Below, piece after piece: positions 21,307-25,733 of a DNA stretch of 25,733 nt. The translations under genes and the position numbers were made by a program. The DNA lies in IMG/VR virus record IMGVR_UViG_3300024260_000049, positions 1 to 25,733 of that record; one strand, given 5' to 3'. Origin of the DNA: a virus. Below the pieces are notes generated by a model. The model saw nothing but the letters and a program-made list of their open reading frames with translations, did not search any database and had not been told where the DNA came from. Numbering within the stretch: the stretch's first letter is position 1; the number at the start of each line of letters is the position of its first letter.

Positions 21307-22851
21307 ATGAACCTTAAACAAATTATAAATAAATATAGAAATAAAAAAGGAATTTGGTGGCCATCTTTACAAAAAGATATTGAATTTATAAAACATTTTG
21401 ACAATATTTATTCTTTTGCAAAAAATGAAAATGTTCAATTTAAAGCATATATAGTAGAACATGATTTAAATTATGATACGTGTAAATGTCCATCGCCTAA
21501 TTGTAATAATCTTAAAAGATTTAATAAAAATAAAAATAAATTTTTCGTTTATTGTTCAGATGAATGTAAATTAAAAAATGTTGGAAATAATATAAGTAAT
21601 TCTAAAAAAAACCTATCAAAAGTTGTAAATGAAAATATTCAAACAAAAAGAAGAAATACAAATCTTGAAAAATATGGATACACTGAACAATTTATAGGGT
21701 TAAAATCTCAAATAAAAAAAAATATACTTGATAAATATGGAGTAGATAATATTTTTAAAGATAAAGATTTTAAATTATCAAGAAAATCTAAAAATTATAA
21801 TAATCAAGAATTTAATTTACATTTAGATGAATGGTTAAGTTTTACCAGTGATGACTTTATTAAAAAATTTGGTTCTGAACCATATACTAAAGAAATTGCT
21901 AACTATTTTAATATATCATTAGATAGTGTAAGAAATAAATTACAAAAGTTAAATATAAAATATAAAAAACATTCTACATCTTTTGCTGAATCAGAGATAA
22001 TAGATTTTATAAACAATCCTGATACAATTCAAGGTGATAGAATATTAATTAATAAGGAACTTGATATTTTAGTTCCTAATAATTTTGCAATTGAATATCA
22101 TGGTTTAATGTTTCATAGTCACGGTATAAGCGATTATTCTATGTTCAATAACCCAATACCTGATATAAATAAACATCTCGTTAAAACTGATTTATGTGAA
22201 GATAAAAACATTCAGTTATTTCAAATATTTGAAAATGAATGGCAGATGATTCATCTACAAAATATATGGAAAAGCATTATTAATTCTAAATTAAATAATA
22301 CAAAAAAAATACATGCAAGAAAATGTGTAGTCAAAGAAGTTGATATCAAAGATTCAAAAATTTTCGAATCGAATAATCATTTGCAAGGAATTGGTAATTC
22401 AAGTATTAGATATGGGTTATATTATAAAGATGAACTTGTTAGTTTAATGACTTTTAAAAAAGATGTTAAATACCAATGGGAATTAAATAGGTTTTGTACA
22501 AAATTAAATAATACTATAGTTGGTGGCGCAAGTAAACTTTTAAAACATTTTGAACGAACAATTAATCCAAATACATTATTAAGTTATGCAAATAGAAGAT
22601 GGAGCACAGGAAATTTATATAAAACTATTGGTTTTATTCACTTGCATAATTCATCATCAAATTATTTTTATTTTCATAATGATGATAAATATAATTTAAA
22701 ATCTAGAGTAAACTTTCAAAAACATAAATTAGAAAATAAACTAAAATTATTTGATAAAACTTTATCTGAAACTAATAATATGTTTAATAATGGATATCGT
22801 AAAATTTACGATTCTGGTAATATGGTATTTTTAAAGACATATAACAAATAA
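21307..22851 (+). CDS. homing endonuclease (zinc finger, HTH, Vsr-like nuclease), 514 aa
   Basis: Paralogue of 17790-19229 with the same order of domains: Cys finger (CKCPSPNCNN ... YCSDEC), a repeat resembling NUMOD/intron-endonuclease DNA-binding modules (NLEKYGYTEQF, ILDKYGVDNIFKD), HTH-like region (EIANYFNISLDSVRNKLQKL), nuclease (KELDILVPNNFAIEYHGLMF, LCEDKNIQLFQIFENEW), and C-terminal domain (NNHLQG, YGLYYKDELVSLMTF, GGASKLLKHFER, YANRRWSTGNLYKTIGF). It has its own GAGGAG ribosome site after the hairpin of the beta' gene. Its position right after the prematurely ending beta' segment suggests that it marks another break of the polymerase gene. Confidence 0.8.
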   Translation: MNLKQIINKYRNKKGIWWPSLQKDIEFIKHFDNIYSFAKNENVQFKAYIVEHDLNYDTCKCPSPNCNNLKRFNKNKNKFFVYCSDECKLKNVGNNISNSKKNLSKVVNENIQTKRRNTNLEKYGYTEQFIGLKSQIKKNILDKYGVDNIFKDKDFKLSRKSKNYNNQEFNLHLDEWLSFTSDDFIKKFGSEPYTKEIANYFNISLDSVRNKLQKLNIKYKKHSTSFAESEIIDFINNPDTIQGDRILINKELDILVPNNFAIEYHGLMFHSHGISDYSMFNNPIPDINKHLVKTDLCEDKNIQLFQIFENEWQMIHLQNIWKSIINSKLNNTKKIHARKCVVKEVDIKDSKIFESNNHLQGIGNSSIRYGLYYKDELVSLMTFKKDVKYQWELNRFCTKLNNTIVGGASKLLKHFERTINPNTLLSYANRRWSTGNLYKTIGFIHLHNSSSNYFYFHNDDKYNLKSRVNFQKHKLENKLKLFDKTLSETNNMFNNGYRKIYDSGNMVFLKTYNK

Positions 22852-22879
22852 TTAATAATTAAATCAAAAAGGATTAGGA

Positions 22880-23179
22880 ATGGCTAAGAAAAAAGTAGAA
22901 GCAGTAGTTGAAGAAGTGGCTGAAGTGGTTGAAGAAGTAGAAGCAGTAGTTGAAGAAGTGGCTGAAGTAGTTGAAGAAGTGGCTGAAGTAGTTGAAGAAG
23001 TGGCTGAAGTAGTTGAAGAAGTTGAAGTAGTTGAAGAAGTAGTTGAAGAAGTTGAAGTAGCTGAAGTTGAGAAAACTTTTAGAGAACTTGGTAATACTGT
23101 AGTTGCTCGTAAAAGAGATTTACCTACATTAAAAGTAACATCTTCTGATAATATAGTTCGTTCAGGTTTCACAGTATAG
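22880..23179 (+). CDS. acidic Val/Glu-repeat protein, 99 aa
   Basis: AAAAAGGATTAGGA precedes the ATG. Residues 5-65 are almost only Glu, Val and Ala in a seven-residue pattern (VEEVAEV), encoded by an imperfect 21-bp DNA repeat. This predicts a very acidic helix or coiled coil. Residues 66-99 (TFRELGNTVVARKRDLPTLK...) are of normal composition and may be the functional end. Acidic repeat tails can act as linkers or DNA mimics; function unknown. The opposite strand is also open but is a shadow with no ribosome site. Confidence 0.7.
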   Translation: MAKKKVEAVVEEVAEVVEEVEAVVEEVAEVVEEVAEVVEEVAEVVEEVEVVEEVVEEVEVAEVEKTFRELGNTVVARKRDLPTLKVTSSDNIVRSGFTV

Positions 23180-23216
23180 TGAGTGATTTAGTTAGAGTTT
23201 AATTTAAAGGATTGGT

Positions 23217-23429
23217 ATGAGTTGGTTTGAAGAACAAAAGCATCATAGAACGATGAAAGAAGCAACTGGTGTAGTATCAGAAGATACTACTGCAGTTGCT
23301 TATGTCCCTGCTGTAGAAGCTATTGTTTCATCAGCAGCTGCACCTATTGTAAATCAAAATAGTAATTCTGTTACTATTGATGGAGTTACAACATATGAAA
23401 CTACTCCTAGTTGGGGTATGACAATATAA
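23217..23429 (+). CDS. small hypothetical protein, 70 aa
   Basis: AAAGGATTGGT precedes the ATG. The start MSWFEEQKHHRTMKEATGVV is amphipathic. The middle is Ala/Val/Ser-rich and the end beta-like (NSVTIDGVTTYETTPSWGMT). Unknown function; resembles small virion-associated proteins in texture only. A hairpin overlaps the stop. Confidence 0.65.
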   Translation: MSWFEEQKHHRTMKEATGVVSEDTTAVAYVPAVEAIVSSAAAPIVNQNSNSVTIDGVTTYETTPSWGMTI

Positions 23430-23452
23430 TTTATAAGCTTAGGCTTATAAAT
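23429..23452 (+). terminator. hairpin after the 70-aa gene
   Basis: A 10-bp stem (atttataagc / gcttataaat) with loop ttag overlaps the stop codon and is followed by attcttgtgttt. Candidate intrinsic terminator with a modest T tail. Confidence 0.55.
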
Positions 23453-23523
23453 ATTCTTGTGTTTAAAATCAAAGAATAATATTTAATTGATCTAACAAAT
23501 ACATATAATAAAAGGACAATTAA

Positions 23524-24111
23524 ATGGAAAAAATAAATAATGTAACATATACTAATCAAAAAGAAACACAAGACATAAAGCAAAATTTATTTCTTGCAAG
23601 TAAAGGAATATGTCCTTTATTGGGCAAACGTTTTGCTATTGATAAAATGGTTGCAGATCATCAGCATAAATTAAAAGCTGAACCTTGTACTACTTGGGAA
23701 GAGGGGGGTAAAGGTTTAATTCGTGGTACAATCGAATTTAGAGCAAATGCTTTAGAAGGGAAGATTGTTAATAATTGGTCTCGTCTTGGATTAGCTAAAG
23801 ATTATGACTTACCAACATATCTTAGAAACTTAGCAGATTATTTAGAAAATCCTCCTGCTGCTAAACTTAGTGAGTGCTATGCTTATTATTCAGAAAAACC
23901 AAAACGAATTAAAGTTAAGATAAGTGAGTATAAAAGAGTAGCTAAATACTACCTTGAATTACACCCTAGAAAACGAACAATCATTAAAAAACCTGTATAT
24001 GTAACAGATAAATGGTTAGCTTTGTTACAATTAACAAATGATCATATAGATAAAATAAATTTTGAAAAAGCTGAACGTAAAAGGATAAGACTTGAAAATA
24101 AAAATAGATAA
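23524..24111 (+). CDS. recombination endonuclease VII-like HNH nuclease, 195 aa
   Basis: T4 gp49-type enzymes resolve branched DNA such as Holliday junctions before packaging. The match is GICPLLGKRF (29-38), VADHQHKL (44-51, the DHxHK active-site loop), RGTIEFRANALEGKIVNN (67-84, helix with Asn) and LPTYLRNLADYLENP (96-110). Zinc-site cysteines are reduced to CPLLGK with no second CxxC, as in the CPLTG-type phage subgroup. The C-terminal 80 residues are Lys/Arg-rich and helical (KPKRIKVKISEYKRVAKYYL), probably DNA-binding or dimerising. AAAAGGACAATTAA precedes the ATG. The last codons overlap the next gene. Confidence 0.85.
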   Translation: MEKINNVTYTNQKETQDIKQNLFLASKGICPLLGKRFAIDKMVADHQHKLKAEPCTTWEEGGKGLIRGTIEFRANALEGKIVNNWSRLGLAKDYDLPTYLRNLADYLENPPAAKLSECYAYYSEKPKRIKVKISEYKRVAKYYLELHPRKRTIIKKPVYVTDKWLALLQLTNDHIDKINFEKAERKRIRLENKNR

Positions 24112-24358
24112 GCCTATGGTTTTAGATGGGTTTATAAATAATAAAAAAATATCACCAGATGGAAATTTTACATTTGTACCTGGTGATTATGCAATGGAAC
24201 AGCAGACAGCTTTGTTAAATGCTAAACAAGATGGAGTATTCGATAACTTATCAAAAAAAAGATTAATCGAAATGGATCTTGAAAATAAAAAAAGAATTGA
24301 TGAGTATAATAAAATTAATAAATTAAAAATTAATCACATTAGCCTGTTAAAAGGATAA
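24092..24358 (+). CDS. hypothetical protein, 88 aa
   Basis: Likely TTG start at 24092 behind AAAAGGATAAGAC, within the end of the endonuclease VII gene. The product MKIKIDKPMVLDGFINNKKI... is partly strand-like, then strongly charged and helical (KKRLIEMDLENKKRIDEYNK). The first nine residues recur in a 12-codon stub at 24430. Function unknown. Confidence 0.55.
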   Translation: MKIKIDKPMVLDGFINNKKISPDGNFTFVPGDYAMEQQTALLNAKQDGVFDNLSKKRLIEMDLENKKRIDEYNKINKLKINHISLLKG

Positions 24359-24365
24359 TGAAAAA

Positions 24366-24433
24366 ATGTTTTAAAAAAAGATAAATTAGCATTAAAATAT
24401 CAAAAAGCAGTGAGTGCATATGGTAAATTATGA
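24366..24433 (+). pseudogene. frame-broken short reading frame
   Basis: ATGTTTTAAAAAAAG: as written the frame stops after two codons. A one-base change in the T or A run would open LKKDKLALKYQKAVSAYGKL to the TGA at 24431-24433, which shares ATGA with the next stub. A homopolymer error or decay of a 22-codon gene are equally likely. Confidence 0.35.
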
Positions 24434-24468
24434 AAATAAAAATAAATAAACAACTAATATTAATATAG
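24430..24468 (+). pseudogene. 12-codon stub, truncated copy of the 24092 gene start
   Basis: ATGAAAATAAAAATAAATAA matches the start of 24092-24358 (TTGAAAATAAAAATAGATAA) at 18 of 20 bases. It encodes MKIKINKQLILI then stops. Probably a duplicated and truncated gene start. Confidence 0.45.
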
Positions 24469-24529
24469 CGGGCTCACAAAGAAATATATTAATAAGAGAA
24501 GCTTTAACATTAAATGAGAGGAATTATAT

Positions 24530-25327
24530 ATGAATATCGAAATTTTACAAAAAATTAGAAAATTACCACCTTTACCTGAGTCAGTAATTCAAATTGAAAA
24601 ACTATGGAAAAATCCTGAATCTACAATCATAGATCTATCAAACGTAATAGAAAAGGATGCACTATTGACTGTAGGTATTTTGAAATCTGCTAACTCACCA
24701 ATTTATGGATTTTCTCGAAAAATAACTTCAATAAAACAAGCAACATCATTATTCGGGATGGCAACAATACGAGGGTTTGCATTATCACATGCAATAAGAA
24801 ATACATTTCAAATTGATATGTCTCCATATTTAATTTCATTAGATAATTTTAAGGAGTTGATATCAAAACAAAATAAGTTGGCAACATTATGGTGTAAGGG
24901 AAAAGACCGTTCAATCATAGATTTAATTACAACTTCATCATTTCTCGTTGAAGTTGGAAGAGTAGTAATTGCGTGTCATTTGAAGAATGAAAAGTTAGTA
25001 GATGAATTTCAAAAAAAACTAAAATACAAAAAAAGTGATGTTGCTGAAAAAGAAGTCATGGGAATGAATACTATAGAAGTGACCGCTGAGATTTTCAAGA
25101 AGTGGTGTTTAGACATAGATCTTATAGATGTAATATCGCACAGCGATAATCCCAAAGGGTCGATTAAAAATTCAATTCCTGCTGCATACCTAAAGGCAAT
25201 TCGAGTTGCTATACCAATAACTGGAGTAATTACTGCTGAAAGTAAAAAAGAAGCAAGAGATATTATAAGGTATTATAAATTAGATCTTGAGGGGTTTGAA
25301 AGGGCTATATCCGCTTTATGTGATTAG
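24530..25327 (+). CDS. HDOD-domain protein, 265 aa
   Basis: HDOD domains are HD-related folds without the catalytic metal residues, found in bacterial signalling proteins. Visible match: LPPLPESVIQIEKLWKNPES (11-30), LSNVIEKDALLTVGILKSAN (36-55), then SPIYGFSRKITSIKQATSLFG (56-76, the conserved loop) and the following helix TIRGFALSHAIRNTF. The whole protein is one HDOD domain with no attached partner domain. GAGGAATTATAT precedes the ATG. HDOD proteins are abundant in Campylobacterota and rare in phages, so this is probably a captured host gene that may alter host signalling or development; its partner is unknown. Confidence 0.85.
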   Translation: MNIEILQKIRKLPPLPESVIQIEKLWKNPESTIIDLSNVIEKDALLTVGILKSANSPIYGFSRKITSIKQATSLFGMATIRGFALSHAIRNTFQIDMSPYLISLDNFKELISKQNKLATLWCKGKDRSIIDLITTSSFLVEVGRVVIACHLKNEKLVDEFQKKLKYKKSDVAEKEVMGMNTIEVTAEIFKKWCLDIDLIDVISHSDNPKGSIKNSIPAAYLKAIRVAIPITGVITAESKKEARDIIRYYKLDLEGFERAISALCD

Positions 25328-25371
25328 TATTTTGTTAGATATAAATAGAATAAATTAACAGAGGAGAAAAT

Positions 25372-25733
25372 ATGGGAATATTTAGTAAGTTTAGAAGAGA
25401 AATAAAAGAAACTGTATCAGAAATAAAAGAAACAGTTGAGGAAGTAGTAAGACCAGTAATATGGTCAGTTGAGAAAGTAGTTGATGAAACTAAAGAAGTA
25501 GTTGAGAAAGTAGTTGATGAAACTAAAGAAGTAGTTGAGAAAGTAGTTGATGAAACTAAAGAAGTAGTTGATGAAGTAGTTGATGAAACTAAAGAAGTAG
25601 TTGAGAAAGTAGTTGATGAAACTAAAGAAGTAGTTGAGAAAGTAGTTGATGAAACTAAAGAAGTAGTTGAGAAAGTAGTTGATGAAACTAAAGAAGTAGT
25701 TGAGAAAGTAGTTGATGAAACTAAAGAAGTAGT
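25372..25733 (+). CDS. 11-residue-repeat protein, C-terminus beyond window
   Basis: ATG at 25372 behind GAGGAGAAAAT; 120 codons are visible with no stop before the edge. The start MGIFSKFRREIKETVSEIKE could dock the chain. From residue 33 the sequence is eight copies of an 11-residue unit, VEKVVDETKEV. An 11-residue periodicity is known from LEA-like, apolipoprotein-like and right-handed coiled-coil proteins that lie on membranes or form long rods; which applies here cannot be told. It is low-complexity, charged and without Cys. Confidence 0.75.
   Translation, partial: MGIFSKFRREIKETVSEIKETVEEVVRPVIWSVEKVVDETKEVVEKVVDETKEVVEKVVDETKEVVDEVVDETKEVVEKVVDETKEVVEKVVDETKEVVEKVVDETKEVVEKVVDETKEV
25468..25733 (+). 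repeat. 33-bp tandem repeat, at least eight copies
   Basis: Copies begin at 25468, 25501, 25534, 25567, 25600, 25633, 25666 and 25699 and run into the edge. All are near-identical except that at 25567, where the second to fourth codons read GATGAAGTA instead of GAGAAAGTA. The unit keeps the frame, so copy number may vary freely. Confidence 0.95.

Noticed and set aside
22864-23172. Minus-strand Ser/Thr-rich frame
   Set aside because: Shadow of the Glu/Val repeat gene, which has a good ribosome site on the plus strand.
25468-25733. CRISPR array
   Set aside because: The repeats are contiguous with no unique spacers, in frame with a start codon and ribosome site; it is a protein repeat.

Overview
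The window is AT-rich, gene-dense and looks like part of a large (jumbo-type) bacteriophage genome. Evidence: a phage-type multisubunit RNA polymerase beta' in pieces, a primase-helicase, a phage endonuclease VII, four free-standing homing endonucleases, RNase HI, and many small hypothetical genes joined by ATGA-type overlaps. A Campylobacterota host (Arcobacter/Sulfurimonas-like) is suggested, not proven, by the low GC, an LPP20/DUF4384-like secreted protein and an HDOD protein.

Layout. From 1 to about 11570 every gene is on the minus strand: one or a few long polycistrons of mostly unknown small proteins, with rnhA (3698-4132), a homing endonuclease (2959-3669) and the LPP20-like protein (6878-7807). 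At 11571-12212 lies a divergent non-coding region with three tandem AT-rich 13-mers, a large inverted repeat, and copies of a 14-17 bp motif, GTTACCATAGAAATA. That motif recurs just upstream of several genes and is read here as a promoter candidate; the whole region is also a replication-origin candidate. From 12213 to the end every gene is on the plus strand.

The most interesting system is the beta' gene. Its N-terminal part (16526-17785) stops exactly at the catalytic DxDGD loop, after ...KPLGGD, and continues with 44 residues that look like a short N-intein. A separate gene 3 kb upstream (12213-13358) begins with about 325 residues of intein (degenerate LAGLIDADG motifs, a VYDLT block F, a terminal Asn) and ends with SDGD...LGLY, the missing continuation of beta'. 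Trans-splicing would give ...KPLGGD-SDGDILAAS..., restoring all three Mg-binding aspartates. The two genes are in reversed order and separated by the primase-helicase, so only splicing in trans, or fragment assembly, can make the active site. A third piece (20106-21254) carries the F-loop, bridge helix, zinc cysteines and first half of the trigger loop, then ends. Two homing endonucleases sit between the N-piece and the third piece, exactly where the DGD segment would be expected, and a third follows the last piece.

The right end holds acidic valine-rich repeat proteins, endonuclease VII, an HDOD protein and an 11-residue-repeat protein running off the window. Three small reading frames (5898-6200, 9834-10023, 24366-24433) look frame-broken near homopolymers, so either gene decay or read errors should be kept in mind.
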